A DNA stretch of 64,000 nt from contig JACTAT010000013.1 of assembly GCA_014526335.1 (NCBI GenBank), forward strand, positions 3,197,987-3,261,986. The letters run 5' to 3'. This document shows positions 33,385 to 45,100 of the stretch, one piece after another (within the stretch, counting starts at the first letter, position 1; each line of letters starts with the position of its first letter). The position numbers and the translations under genes were made by a program. This stretch comes from Chrysaora quinquecirrha (lineage: Eukaryota; Cnidaria; Scyphozoa; Semaeostomeae; Pelagiidae). The notes under the pieces are model-generated. The model saw only the letters and a list, made by a program, of their open reading frames with translations, was not told the origin of the DNA and ran no database searches.

Positions 33385-34387
33385 TGCACGATTGCTTGAG
33401 ATGTTGTACATAATATATTGTTGCATTTAATTAAATAAGTACATTAAATGTAGCTTAGAATATCTTTTAATACCGCACACGGAAATTCATTCAAGATACA
33501 CCGTTATGGACTCGACATAAGCCACCACAAACACTTTTTCACATAAATTATCAAGTCGTTCATTTGGGCCAACACAGCGTCTCCGTTCTTCGAAAGTACT
33601 TTTCGTTGTACAGAATCAAAACAGTTAGGCACGATTATTTCGAGAATCGTAAGCATGAAGAGACTTATTATAGAAACGAAGTGCTTTGTTGGTCAAAAAC
33701 GCATCCAGTTCATGACCTAACTGTAACAATGCACGTTTATCTACACCTGTATTCACTTCATCGTGTTTACGAGAATTTCAGGGACGTTTAAAGAAATACG
33801 GCCTGTTTTAACGATTTTCTACTTTGCTAACTCTAGTGCTCCCCCTTTACTCTTAAAACAATGTTAGTAGTAAAGCAAGACAAATTGTTTTAGAAATAAC
33901 ATTGAAACGGGGGGTAATCCATAGATAATTGCAAAACTTCTAAAGGCAGTTCCAATATATTTTGGAATTGTCAGAAGTTTGTTGTTGATCTGGCGTAATT
34001 ACGCGTCCTAAAAACACTTCCCTCCACCGTTCCGTCAGCGAATTTTGATTTGGTAACGGTTCATATAGGTTAACCTTAAACACAATTCAACACGATTTAA
34101 CCTTGAAACAACGGACCCAGTAATATTTCCTCAAACTTTGAAATAATAACAGTTAAATAATTATTCCGTGTTTTGTTAATGTTTATATTAACTTTATATA
34201 ATTAATGCGGTTGAATCGACCATTACAGAAAGTACTTTTATGTGATGTACTCTGCGATCCGGTAGCTGAAGCATCGCCTCGCGCTGTTTTTATGTAAGCG
34301 GTGATGATGTCGCGTTGAACGATTTTGAATGCTTTTTTTAACGTAGACGTAATCGTTAGCCACTGCCGACTGTTTTTACCAGTCCTC
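33385..34387 (+). other. Carrier 3' UTR and intergenic
   Basis: AT-rich, with AATTAAATAAGTACATTAA just after the carrier stop as a likely processing region. No gene recognised. The short ORFs lack protein features. Confidence 0.4.
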
Positions 34388-34565
34388 AGGACCCTGGCCA
34401 AACAATCAAACATTGCTTGCCAAGAACAATATTTTTACTGTTTGGGCACGTCTCTAAACAACTCTCGTCTAACATTTTTTGAACTTTATCAAAAACATCA
34501 CGTCACTTTGCTTACACGAACGTTCAAATATCGTTTGATAACAAATTTTAAAATGCTGTAATTTA
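34388..34565. mobile_element. MITE-A copy 12, truncated
   Basis: Starts GGACCCTGGCCAAACAATC and continues with AAACATTGCTTGCCAAG and TGTTTGGGCACGTC; the right terminus is eroded (TCGTTTGATAACAAATTTTAAA). Confidence 0.55.
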
Positions 34566-34626
34566 TTTTGCAAGATTCAGTATTTTATAGATGCTGGAAT
34601 GGTTTTGCACCCCCTACAGACTAAAG

Positions 34627-34908
34627 GTCCTGGCAAACGATCAAATATTGTTAACTGATCAAACATTGTTTGTCAAACATTTAAAATTGGCAGCAAACAG
34701 TGTTTGAACGTTGGACACGTTGCACAACTTTCTTTGAAAAGCAAAGTTAAGCCAAATATGTTGCGCATGGGTGGTAGTTTTGAAAAAATGCATGCAAACG
34801 AACATTTGTTTCACATTGTTTTGCGATTTGGCCAAACAGTAAAACATTGCTTGACAAACAATTTCCAAAAGTTTAAAGAGCAATGTTTGATCGTTTGGCC
34901 AGGGTCTA
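34627..34908. mobile_element. MITE-A copy 13
   Basis: About 282 bp, GTCCTGGCAAACGATC at left and TTTGATCGTTTGGCCAGGGTC at right. Near the left end an AACTGATCAAACATTGTTTG duplication resembles that in copy 11. Confidence 0.75.
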
Positions 34909-35236
34909 AAATAAACCTCGGTAGTTTGCAGACTTTTTAGCAGCCAACTTGTGGAAACATGCATTTTCAGGATTCTTACCCCTGCAGTATGTTACCCATT
35001 TTCGTCGTTTTAGAGGAAAACACTGATTCACAGCACGAACATTAACATATCGTTTTGCGTTTTAGATGTGACGTCATATGAGAGCGAATGGATTCCGCGT
35101 TAGCACAGTAGCAGATGCAGCAGATGTGCTTTATGGCTGGTGTGGCTGAATGGTTCGTAAGGCAGATTCGACAGACAAGTAAGTCAAATACGTCTGTGTT
35201 TCAGTTCAGAAGATCGGTTGTTTTATTTTATATTCG

Positions 35237-35825
35237 CGATCTTCGGCTGCAGGTTCAAGCAACAGTTCACCAGTTTAAAGATCATAAACTCGTACTGCTG
35301 GAAATAATTTCCACTATATGGAGTAAAAACCCACATATTAGAAAGAACTTTTCTGTTGGTCGCATTTTATGAGCTTTAAAACTTTCCTGAGAAAATCTTT
35401 TAAGTGTGCACGACCTTCGGCTGTAGGTTTGAGCAGCGATCTGCCAGTCAAAAGATCAATAATAAAACTCGTGCTGTTGGAAGTATTGCTTCCATATGGA
35501 GTAAAAACCCACATATTAGAAGGAAACTCGTTCTTGGTCGCATTTTATGAGCTTTTAAACTTTCCTGATAAAAGATTTCAAGTGTGTACGATCTTCGGCT
35601 GTAGGTTTGAGCAGCGATCTGCCAGTCAAAAGATCAATAATAAAACTTGTGCTGTTGGAAGTACTTTCTTCCATATGGAGTAAAACCCAACATATTAGAA
35701 GGAACTATTTTCTTTGTCGCATTTCATGAGCTTCTTAGCTCCTGAGAAAAAGCTTTAGTGGGGACGATCTTCGGCTGCTGGTTAAAGCAACAAATTGCCA
35801 GACTACAGATCAAGGATAAATTCTG
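35237..35825 (+). repeat. 176-bp tandem repeat, about 3.3 units, upstream of the DRAM-like gene
   Basis: The phrase CTTCGGCTG recurs at 35241, 35415, 35593 and 35769 (periods 174, 178 and 176). Other shared blocks are CATATGGAGTAAAAACCCAC, GGTCGCATTT(T/C)ATGAGCTT and GCCAGTCAAAAGATCAA. The partial last unit breaks off at CTGTTGGA, immediately before the start codon of the downstream gene, at the point where the other units read CTGTTGGAAGTA. The array must therefore supply the promoter-proximal or 5' untranslated sequence of that gene. Confidence 0.95.
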
Positions 35826-35831
35826 TTGGAC

Positions 35832-36665
35832 ATGGTGTATATCAGGAACAAATTTCTCACATTCCTAGCCCTTTTCGCTGGTCTTGTGCCTTTGATAACA
35901 TTCACCGCATCATACCTAACTGCTTTAAAGCTTGGTCACTTGAAAAACAGCGACAAAGTGCCATTTATTAGGCATACAACATCTCAACAGCCAGAAAGCA
36001 CAGTGTTCTCTTTGGGATTATGCACCGCAGTTCTGATACACATAACACTGATATACGCACGGTATATGCAAGTCCTTACATTCCGAAATCCTGCGTGTCC
36101 AAAATCTAACGATGTATCCTGTTATTTTGGACCACTGCTTGTTTTCGGCGAATCAATTGTCTCAGCTTTCAGACACTCGGATAGCGTTTGGGCCTTTTAT
36201 TTCGGCAAGACTATCTTTTTTACTTCAAGCTGTATATACATCGGAATACAAGCGTATATCAGCATACATACGCCTGCTTATCACAGAAAATGGACAGCAT
36301 ATACAAGATGTGTTCTAACAGTTTTATCAAGCATCTGCCCGATTCTCTCTATAGTTGGAATCAGCATCAAACATCTAGAATCTTTAGACGTTCCACAAGC
36401 AGCAGAGCTAGCTCTCTTGATTGTCATTAGCATTTTCTGGATGACCTTTGCAGTAGATTTCAAGGACAACAATATAGTTTATTTATTTCGCTATTATGAA
36501 ATGCAGTCATTCTCTCAAAATGTACCTAATTATGGATTAAAGATTATTGACCAAAATGGCAGCGGAGAAAAGAACAATTCCGGTAATATGGATGATGACA
36601 GAGAATCAGTTTTGTCAGATGACCAAGGGCCGAAAACTATGAAACAGATTATCACAAGTGTGTAA
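35832..36665 (+). CDS. DRAM / Frag1-type six-pass membrane protein (autophagy modulator-like)
   Basis: 277-aa intronless frame starting at ATG 35832. The family (DRAM1/DRAM2, TMEM150) consists of six-helix lysosomal, Golgi or plasma-membrane proteins; DRAM proteins modulate autophagy. The hydrophobic N-terminal segment FLTFLALFAGLVPLITFTAS is followed by a short luminal loop with VPFIRHTTSQQPES, which corresponds to the family's conserved (Y/F)ISDTG...PE loop. Then comes LGLCTAVLIHITLIYARYMQV, close to the second DRAM segment, and further hydrophobic segments (LLVFGES, TVLSSICPILSIVGI, LALLIVISIFWMTFAVDF). The C-terminal tail is hydrophilic, with MDDDRESVLSDDQGPK. AATAAA at 36664-36669 overlaps the TAA stop, an unusually close polyadenylation signal. 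Animal DRAM genes I know of have several exons, so the lack of introns may point to a retrocopy. Confidence 0.75.
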   Translation: MVYIRNKFLTFLALFAGLVPLITFTASYLTALKLGHLKNSDKVPFIRHTTSQQPESTVFSLGLCTAVLIHITLIYARYMQVLTFRNPACPKSNDVSCYFGPLLVFGESIVSAFRHSDSVWAFYFGKTIFFTSSCIYIGIQAYISIHTPAYHRKWTAYTRCVLTVLSSICPILSIVGISIKHLESLDVPQAAELALLIVISIFWMTFAVDFKDNNIVYLFRYYEMQSFSQNVPNYGLKIIDQNGSGEKNNSGNMDDDRESVLSDDQGPKTMKQIITSV

Positions 36666-36748
36666 TAAATTTGTAAACATACATGGTGAGTAACGGACTG
36701 GTATTTTTCGTTTCTGGTAGATTTGTCACATAGATTTTTGGCGTGGAT

Positions 36749-36985
36749 GCTCCGTGAGTCAACTGTAGGTCTCTTTCTTTGGCCAATGGAGTGGAACAGT
36801 GATTTCAGTGGGAAAATCATGTGTAGTGTGGCCAAACAGTACAACATTGCTTGTCAAGAAATTTTCTTAAGTAAAAAAACAATGTTTAATCATTAGGCCA
36901 TTTAGATGCTCCGTGAGTCAACTGTAAGTCTCTTTCATTGGCTAATGGAGTGGATCAGTGGTATCAGCAGGAAAAAATCATGAGT
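36749..36985 (+). repeat. Direct repeat of GCTCCGTGAGTCAACTGT block flanking a MITE-A fragment
   Basis: A block of about 75 bp (GCTCCGTGAGTCAACTGTAG to GAAAATCATG) occurs at 36749 and again at 36908, about 160 bp apart. Between them, at about 36826-36900, is a right-end fragment of MITE-A (GGCCAAACAGTACAACATTG to AATGTTTAATCATTAGGCC). Confidence 0.8.
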
Positions 36986-37853
36986 AACTGTGTATGTAAA
37001 TTTTTGAGCTTGAAGTTCGTCTGTAAACCTTTTCAGACATGCGCGTCAAAGTCACATAGTGGAAGGTTTTTAGCGACTGCGTTAAAATCGTTCTTCGTGA
37101 CATTTCATTTCACAAGTGACTTTCAGCTAATGTTGGACGGCTTCACGTTGTGGGCCTTGATGTTCAAGACCTGTCGAATCGCTAAGTTTTTTTGCAATTT
37201 GGAAAGCGCTGGAAGCATCACTTCAAATTCGTGTCAAATTTTCGACAATATTTGTTACACTGTCACTGTTTCATTGCAACGATTAACGGGCTGCGTTTTT
37301 TAATCAAGAACGCAACCGAGCATTCCAAAAGTCGACGTTGCAGTTGCAGAAATTTTAACTTGCAAGCCTGGTTACAAGAAAGCTTCTTTAATTTGCCAAG
37401 ATTTGCAAAGTTCAGTCAAGTAAACCCTCTGTTATACTGTCTGTCGCAAACATGCCGTTGCAGCGCAAAAAATCAGCTGCGGAATATTTCACAAATGAGT
37501 CGAAACCTAAAAAGCTCTCACCATAACATCCACCAATGAGGGCTAACGTAAGAGAATCACTGAAAATTGACGAGGATAATGATATAATAGTCGGTCTTTT
37601 AATAGGATACGGAAAAGTATATTTTTTGGAATCTGATAAAAAAATTTAAACGTTTTGCATTTTGGCGTCGATTTCTTCTGAACACAGCTGAACATAGTTC
37701 ACAGAAAAAAGTCCAGTGCAAAATTTAACGACGACAATTCAAATTTAACTCAACGTCTTAAAAATTTATATTTCTTTGATATAAATAAATATTACAGATT
37801 TTAAGGTAGTGAAAAGATGAAATGGCACTTGGGATCTAAAAAAGAAACATTAT

Positions 37854-39291
37854 CTAAAGAGTTCTGTTCTTTTTCTTCCTTGATTTTTTAACGACCTCCC
37901 ATCCATCATCATTTTGGCCATTTTCCATTTCCATAGGTGTAGTTTCATCTGTTGAAAAAAAATAGAAAACTTAACAACTGTCTGTAGAAACAAAGTTCAA
38001 AAGATTTCAGTACAAAAGTTCAGTGTTGTTGATTCAGATAGCTCAATTGCACTAATACATCTCTTTTTTGGTATGTTCAGTTTTCTCTTCCAATCAGATT
38101 GGATAACAAATTTGCAGCCATGAAGATAAGGTAATAATGATGTATTATGACTGAAAATAATTGCAAAAAACCAAGCATTACTAACCTATTTCCATTTCTG
38201 TTGTATTCACCAGACTGCTTGCAGCTGAACTTTGGTGTTTTTGTTCAAAAGAAGAGGGCTGTTAAAAGATGGACAAAATAAGAAAAAAGGTAATTTTTTT
38301 AATAAATTAATAAGTGACATGAACTCATTTAACGATTCCTCAAAACTCAGACATTGCAGTGTTGTAGCAATAATAGTATTCTGTATAATGGAATTTAAGA
38401 AAAATTGGGGAAAAATAAATACAGCATATCAAACCTTGTTTTCGTCATCATCTGACACATCATCAGAAGTGACACGACTGATGACGGTTGGGACATTTGG
38501 TGGTGGGACTTTCAGCTCTTCAATTACTTCGGCTATCCTCCCTGAACTACAGTAGTTATCAAATCTGCATATCTTTTCAACAAGCTAAAAATTGCAAATG
38601 AAAGAAAAGTTGTTAGCCATTTAAGGACAAAGTGCCACATTATATATACAGAAAAATATGAGTTAATGGAATAAGCATCCCCCAAAACATTAAGGTGGAA
38701 AATACCACATTGTGCCATTTGCTGTACAAATCTGTATAGTTGAACTTCTAAGCAATGGACACCTTTCATCGATAGACAATAATATGGTCCTCTGGTATCC
38801 CCTTATATGGAAGTTTTTCTGAACCATATTTGTATACATTTGCCAAACAGTGCTCCAAGTCTATGACAGAACCTGGGAAAAAATACAGTTTCCCTTAAAA
38901 GAAAAGTTTTCAAGGTACAATGATAAGTCACCTTTTGTGTTGTGCCATCTTCAACAATCATATCAAACTCATTGTATAAGCATTCTGAAATATAATCTTC
39001 AAGTTCCGCTGGATAAACATGATCTGAAAAAGAAATAATGCGTTATTGTTAAAGGTAACTAATGTTTTTATGCACAGAATTTAGGAAAGCAAGAAAGAGA
39101 GCAGTCATTATTATTTTCACCTCAAACCTACCGTTATTACGAAATACATGGACAATAACTTCAAGTAGCCACTCAAGCTTTTCCATAACATTTTCTCCAC
39201 CGAGCCTTTGTTGTTTTGCTATGTGAAGGGCTGGCCATCCCTCCAGAGAGTGACGAACAGCTTCCCCGAAAACAGTCCATCGGTCAGCCAT
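37854..39291 (-). CDS. TSR2: Pre-rRNA-processing protein TSR2
   Basis: TSR2 is the chaperone that escorts ribosomal protein eS26 (RPS26) and is needed for 20S pre-rRNA and 40S maturation. Five exons: 39291-39132, 39023-38932, 38584-38435, 38258-38186 and 37948-37854, all GT-AG (donors include GTAGGT and GTTTGA), total 189 aa. The conserved core is FGEAVRHSLEGWPALHIA, then KLEWLLEVIVHVF, then PAELEDYISECLYNEFDMIV and EDGT. An acidic linker, DDVSDDDENK, leads to the conserved C-terminal DGWEVVKK. Length and domain order are those of the family. The start codon faces DAP3, 114 bp away, so the promoter is probably shared. Confidence 0.92.
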
Positions 39292-39405
39292 TTTGGCCTA
39301 GACAAAAAGAACCAGAGAGCAGCAGCAACAACAATTGGCAACTTTGCTTCAGATTCAGAAAGGGTTCTGGTGGCACGCTTGCATGTGTTGAGAAGAAATA
39401 TAGGT
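39292..39405. promoter_or_regulatory. Putative bidirectional TSR2/DAP3 promoter
   Basis: Only 114 bp separate the oppositely oriented start codons. Both genes are housekeeping and ribosome-related, so a shared promoter is the simplest reading. No TATA box is apparent; the sequence has CAGCAGCAACAAC and GGAAAGG-like segments. The plus frame is open through here, but it has no ATG before 39406. Inference only. Confidence 0.6.
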
Positions 39406-40566
39406 ATGATTTCGACATTTAGACTTGCTTCCTTTGGGGTAAGGGGGGCTTCTCGCCAAGCTGCCAGTCAAGTGCGTCTCCTGGCATCTTTAGCAGAGAA
39501 CAGAAGAAGTCTCCAAGCCCTTGACATATTGACCATGACACGTCCTGTTGATCATGATGACCATGATTTGACAAAAGCCTATAGGATCAGCATCAAAGAT
39601 ATGAAGACAATTTTTGCACATGGTTTCCCAACAAGAATCGGCAATCGGGTTGTTGATTTTAAAGATTTCCATATGATCATCAGAAAAGCTTCTTTAGACG
39701 TTATAAAAGCTATTCGTGGTATCAAAGATGATGATAAGCCTCCTAGATTTGTCTTTTATGGTGACGATGGCACAGGGAAGAGTATTGCCATGAGTCATGT
39801 GATTCATTTCTGCAGCTATTCCAATTGGCTCATCATCCATGTCCCCTCGGTGCATACAATAACAAATAGCAAGGAGCCTGTTGAGCCATCTTCATGGAAA
39901 GAGGGAAGAATTGATCAGCCCCAGGAGGCAGCTGTTTGGCTTAAAGCTTTTAAAACTCTAAATCATCAATTCATTGATGAGCTAACGACCACTCAAGATT
40001 ACAAATGGGGACGACAAGAGGTCATTCCAATGGGAAGCCCAATCAGCAAAGTTATTGATACAGGAATGTCACGTGCAAACTTTGCTACTGATGCCATTGG
40101 TATCATATTAAAAGAAGTTAGAAATAAGGAAAGATTGAAGGTCTTGTACGCAGTTGACGGTTTCAATAAACTGTTCACAGAATCTGGAATTATTGACAAG
40201 AATAAGCAACATATTGACGCTCAGGCTCTGTCTTTAGTTCGTCATTTCACACGGATCTTAGAGCCTAGAAAGTCACTCACTTCTGGATGCTATGTCATGG
40301 CTTTGTCAAGGACAGGCAGTTATGGACAATACGTTCAATCTGTTGAAATTGAAGATCAGATTGGGGAACAGGGAATGGTTGCTTTAGGAGAACATACGCC
40401 CATTCTTGTGAAGAACTACAGCAGTACTGAATTACGCAACTACTTATTATTGCTTCAGCAAACTCAAATGTTTCATAAAGAAATCAATGACCAGCTGGAG
40501 CAAGAGGTCTTCTACCTCACAGACAGAAACCCAGCAGATATAAACAGACTTGTCAAAGGACGATAA
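39406..40566 (+). CDS. DAP3: Small ribosomal subunit protein mS29 / death-associated protein 3
   Basis: GTP-binding protein of the mitochondrial small ribosomal subunit, also known as death-associated protein 3. Single exon, 386 aa, close to the roughly 400 aa typical of the family. The start MISTFRLASFGVRGASRQAA is Arg/Ser-rich with no acidic residues, as expected of a mitochondrial targeting peptide, and is the first ATG of the frame. Features in order: YRISIKDMKTIFAHGFPTR; P-loop FVFYGDDGTGKSIAM (about residue 120); WLIIHVPSV; the Walker-B-like VLYAVDGFNKLF; and LSRTGSYGQYVQ near the C-terminus. Vertebrate DAP3 has many introns, so the single exon is unusual and could be lineage-specific intron loss or a retrocopy. 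The frame is intact and the neighbour is divergently arranged, which favours a working gene. Confidence 0.9.
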   Translation: MISTFRLASFGVRGASRQAASQVRLLASLAENRRSLQALDILTMTRPVDHDDHDLTKAYRISIKDMKTIFAHGFPTRIGNRVVDFKDFHMIIRKASLDVIKAIRGIKDDDKPPRFVFYGDDGTGKSIAMSHVIHFCSYSNWLIIHVPSVHTITNSKEPVEPSSWKEGRIDQPQEAAVWLKAFKTLNHQFIDELTTTQDYKWGRQEVIPMGSPISKVIDTGMSRANFATDAIGIILKEVRNKERLKVLYAVDGFNKLFTESGIIDKNKQHIDAQALSLVRHFTRILEPRKSLTSGCYVMALSRTGSYGQYVQSVEIEDQIGEQGMVALGEHTPILVKNYSSTELRNYLLLLQQTQMFHKEINDQLEQEVFYLTDRNPADINRLVKGR

Positions 40567-42183
40567 AGTAGGATGTAAGGTATCTTGTATTGCAATGTAT
40601 CTTGTATTGCATAGTTTAGCAAGTATGTATGGATTATAATGTTTTTTCTTGTTTAGAGGCATGTCACCTTTTTTGTTTCAAATAGCCATTTTTCTGGCCA
40701 AAAAGAGCTCTAAAACCTTGCATAGCAAATCAATCTTGAAAAATGCTGAGAGCGAAAGACAGACACAAATAATTACATTGTGAATGAAAGAAGAATGAAG
40801 CATCCAAAACATTACACGCATATTTCTTCCCTAATTAAAAGAGACCTACAAGTGAAGTGATTCACTTCATGAGAGCAACTCATTAAAACATGTTAAAATT
40901 TGCACTTCATAAGCATTGTTTATGACAGCGGAAGTTCATGAAAAGACAAAAGGACAAAAAGAAAAATGTATTTCTCAAAAGTGGATTTCATTGTAAGCCC
41001 CCTCCCTTGAATTTGTACTGTCCCCCGAATAAGCACACCTGTTGAATTCGAAAATATTTAGTGAATTATTGCATTTTCAAAATCGACAAATTGCTAGCAC
41101 TCCAGTCTCTAGTTTACGCTCCCTTATTTTGATTTGTCACCCAACAGAGACTCATGTCCTTACAGCTCTGGAACTGGCAAAAAGAGTTGCCTCGTTTTCA
41201 TTTTACCGGTATGTGGAAAAGTCGGAATGCTACCGACCAGGGACTCTTAAGGCTCTCTTGCCTTTATTTCAATTAGCGAATCTAATGATGTTTTCGGCTT
41301 GTTTCTATCTGTTTTACAAGACTCACAACTTGACTTTAAGTCTGCCGACACTTCGGCTTAGGACTCTGATGGGCCTAAATTCGGTGAAACTAAAGTGGGT
41401 CGAAAAACAATGTTTATTTGAGCAAAAACTCGATTTCTTTTACCTTGAAGCCAGAATAAAAGCTTTTCTGACTCCCAAAATATTTTACTGTTATCAGCTT
41501 GGCCAAAAAGTCACTGAAAATGGGTCTTGAAAATAACATTTTCCAGACCAGTCCGAGTAATCCAGACTACGGCCTCACTCTGGAGTTTCAGGATTTAAAG
41601 GCATTTGATTGGTTCAAAAACAATACCTATTGTTTTTGAGGCAAATTGCAATCTGATTGGGACGCCAACTTTTGCTTGCCAGTTTCAGAGCTGTGAGGAC
41701 ATTTTTTTTTTTTTTTTTATTATTCATGACACAATATCATTTGATACATGGTCAATGTTCAAAACTAAACAACAAAATAACAAAAAGACATAGAGGTTAA
41801 TGTTACAATACAAAATAATGTTACAATACAAAATGACATAAGTCCCACACTGAGCGATTTTAGAAAACAACAACAACAACATCGAGCGAAGTAGTGGGAC
41901 TTATGGAGTGAGTCTATTGATTTCCAGGAAACTAGCAGCCTCGGTTTCGTTTGTTTTCACGTGAATCTTGATCATGTGATTTGTTGTGGTACTTTTTTGA
42001 GCACAATAAGAACACCATGAAGGAGTCATGTTATCTGTCATGTGTCATTCTCTTTTCACATGATATCTTCATGACAGCTGGCAGCATCACATAAATGCAA
42101 AATTAGCCACAGCTTGTGCCTGTTTGGTAATGCTCTGCCATTCAACCGGTTCTCAAAAAGACAAGTTCAAAGTTTATATTATC
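40567..42183. other. Intergenic, no supported gene
   Basis: DAP3 3' flank and PRCP 5' flank. A 162-codon plus frame (41042-41530) begins at TTG, has no recognised domain and is not supported. There is a T18 run at 41702-41719 (possible tail of a minus-strand retroposed sequence), followed by AT-rich DNA. A MITE-C relic with GACATAAGTCCCACACTGAG and GTGGGACTTATGGAGTGAG lies at about 41836-41918. Confidence 0.4.
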
Positions 42184-45100
42184 ATGGTCTTTCAAGTTTA
42201 TTTCCGGGTTGTCTTTCTACTTGGTACATTTGCTCTGTGCTTTGGACTCCCACATGGAACTTTGGAGAATGATTTAGAAGGTCTGTTGTACAATACTGCC
42301 AGGTTTCCTACCCCAAGAAATTCTGAAGAGAACAATTATCAATATGAGACACATTATTACGAGCAAACTGTAAGTTTTAACCATTCATTAATTTGTAAAA
42401 CCATTCTCTTTAAATTTAAATTGTTTATTTGTATAATGATAATTTTAATTGTATTTTTTTGCTTGTTTTGATAGCTGGATCATTTTAATTTCGTTGGACC
42501 AGACCAGAAGTTCCTGCAGAGGTATCTCGTGAATAGACAATACTGGAAGACTGATGGACCAATCTTTTTCTACACAGGAAATGAGGGAGACATTGAGTGG
42601 TTCTGTAACAACACTGTAAGATTGTTATAATATAAAGCAACTTTTGCTCATCAAAAACCCTTGTCTTGATTTAAGTCTTGAACCAAAGAAAAAAATATCA
42701 TCACCATCATCATCTTCCTCATCATCGTCAATAACTTCACAATTAGGAGAAGCATTATGAAGCCAGCAGCACTAATGTCTTCAAAATATTATTGATCATC
42801 TTTTGGAGAATACCATGACCTGCCAAACTTGCAATGCCTTGCAAAAAACCTTGGAATTTCAAAAGATATGAGGGTGGACCCCAAAATCTCATCAACCTTA
42901 AAATAGGACCCTCAAACCCTCAGCTCTTAAACATTCTCTGCCTTCATTGGAATCAGTACCACTAGATTACCTGAATCCACAATGTGTGAAACCCAAACCC
43001 CTACTAAAATAGGAAGGGGTTTGAAAGTATAGCTATTATGTAAAGAGAATGAAAATTCTATTTTAGGGATTCATGTGGGACATTGCTCCAGAGTTCAATG
43101 CTATGCTTGTTTTTGCTGAGCACAGATATTATGGAAAGTCATTGCCATATGGAGATCAATCTTACAAGGTAAAACATTGCATACCCTCTCTGATAAGCCC
43201 TGCTGTATATAATTGTATATATTCATGAATGATTCCTAATCACGGGTGTTACTGGATGCATCGTTAAGTTAGGAGGGTAGGGATAGTTTAGGGGTATTTA
43301 AAAATAAGAAGTCTAGTGTCCCTTATTCTAATGTCTATTCTCTGAATAGCAATGTTTGCAAAATTAAGCCCAGTAGAAGATTCAATGTGTTATAATCCAA
43401 AACTGTATGGATTGCCTAATTGAGAGCTTTTAAAGTGACTAATGTCCATCCCAAGTGCTATGTTGTAATTTGATATTATTGTTTGCATTTTTAGGATGCA
43501 GCACATCTTGGATATCTGACCTCTGAACAAGCATTAGCAGATTTTGCGACTCTTATCTCTTCTATGAAAGTAAGTTAAAGCTTGTTTGTTTCACATATAA
43601 AGTCTTTTTTATATCATTTAAACATTAATGTATGATTCAAATATGAATAGTTAAAAATTTTCTTTAGAAATCAATGCCTGGTACTGCAATTAGCCCTGTT
43701 GTAGCTTTTGGTGGGTCCTATGGAGGTAGGAATGTTACTGCTTTGTCTTTTTGTTATTATTGTAATTGTTATTGTCATTGTCATTGTTTTTGTCATTTTC
43801 ATTGTCATTTTCATCGTCACCTCTGTTTTCATTGTTATTGTCATTGTTATTGTCATTGTTATTGTCATTTTCATTTTCCTTGTCATTGTCATTGTCATTG
43901 TCATTTTCATTGTCACCTCTATTTTCATTGTTATTGTCATTTTTGTTGTCATTGTTATTGTAATTGTCATTTTCGTTGTCATTGTTATTGTCATTGTAAT
44001 TGTCATTGTCACTTCTACTGTCATTGTCATAGTTAAAGTCATGGTTATTGTCATTTTCATTGTCACCTCTGTTGCCAGTTGTAATTGTTATTTTGGTTGT
44101 TATTGTCTTTGGCAATGTCACGCTATTTTCATCGTTATTGTTATAGTGTTATAATCATTGTTATTGTCACTGGCCTTTTTTTCTCATTGTCCCCCTATTG
44201 TCATTGTTGTTGTCATTGTTCTTGTTATTTTGTAACCATTTGGCTTTATCCGTAGGTATGTTAGCTGCATGGTTCAGAATAAAATATCCAAGTAGTGTTG
44301 TCGGGTACGTAAATTCTAGATGAAATCGTGAATTTGGTTGTGAAATGCAGAGAATACCCCATATTCAACTACAGCATTTGAAAAATGTTCGATGTCTTTC
44401 AAGCAAAGTATTAAAATGTAAAATGGATCCGACATCTTCTTTGCCATTTTGGTCGCTAAATCAGATTCACTTGTAGACCTTTTTTATCTTATACTTATTT
44501 TGCATTTTTCGTAGAGCAATATCAGCTTCTGCACCGATATTTGCTTTCACTGGAATGAATAAATGTGAGGTAACGAAATTACAGTCTTTCCATGCGATTA
44601 TCTATGTTCTTACGCGTATTCTTGCGCGTACTTGGGGCACAAGATGATAGGAAAGCCCGTATAGGTTTTTTGATAGCTTTGTTAGCTTTTGATAGCTTTG
44701 ATAGCTTTGTTGATTGTCCTTGTTGTTGGATTCGAGGGAAATTCGACCATTTTTCACCATGCAGATAACGTATTCAAGTTTTCGTCTATTATTCAAGTGA
44801 CACATATGTTTAGAGATTTCAGAAAAGTTTTACCCGAATTCAGCCTTGCCTTTCTCTTAAAGTTTATTTGTAAGATTAGCCCAGAAGGCACTTAATCAAA
44901 TATTATTAGGGACATGCCGCCCAACAGTAAAACATACCCGACTTTTTACTAAGTTTTCAAAATTGTATACCCGACCTTATACCAATTCTGTGAAAGTATT
45001 ACACCAACTTGTGAAAATGTTATACCTTATTGAAGAATCGTAAAAATTGAGACTGTTCCTTATACCAAAATCGCGAAAATCGACACCGTTCCGGCTGGCA

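Noticed and set aside
39208..39405. N-terminal extension of DAP3 from 39208
   Set aside because: That frame has no ATG before 39406 and lies antisense to TSR2 exon 1; the mitochondrial targeting peptide fits a start at 39406.
41042..41530. 162-codon plus-strand ORF
   Set aside because: Starts at TTG, has no recognisable domain and no splice context; treated as chance.
43671..44154. Long Thr/Met- or Cys/His-rich ORFs on both strands
   Set aside because: They are read through the hexanucleotide repeat in PRCP intron 5.
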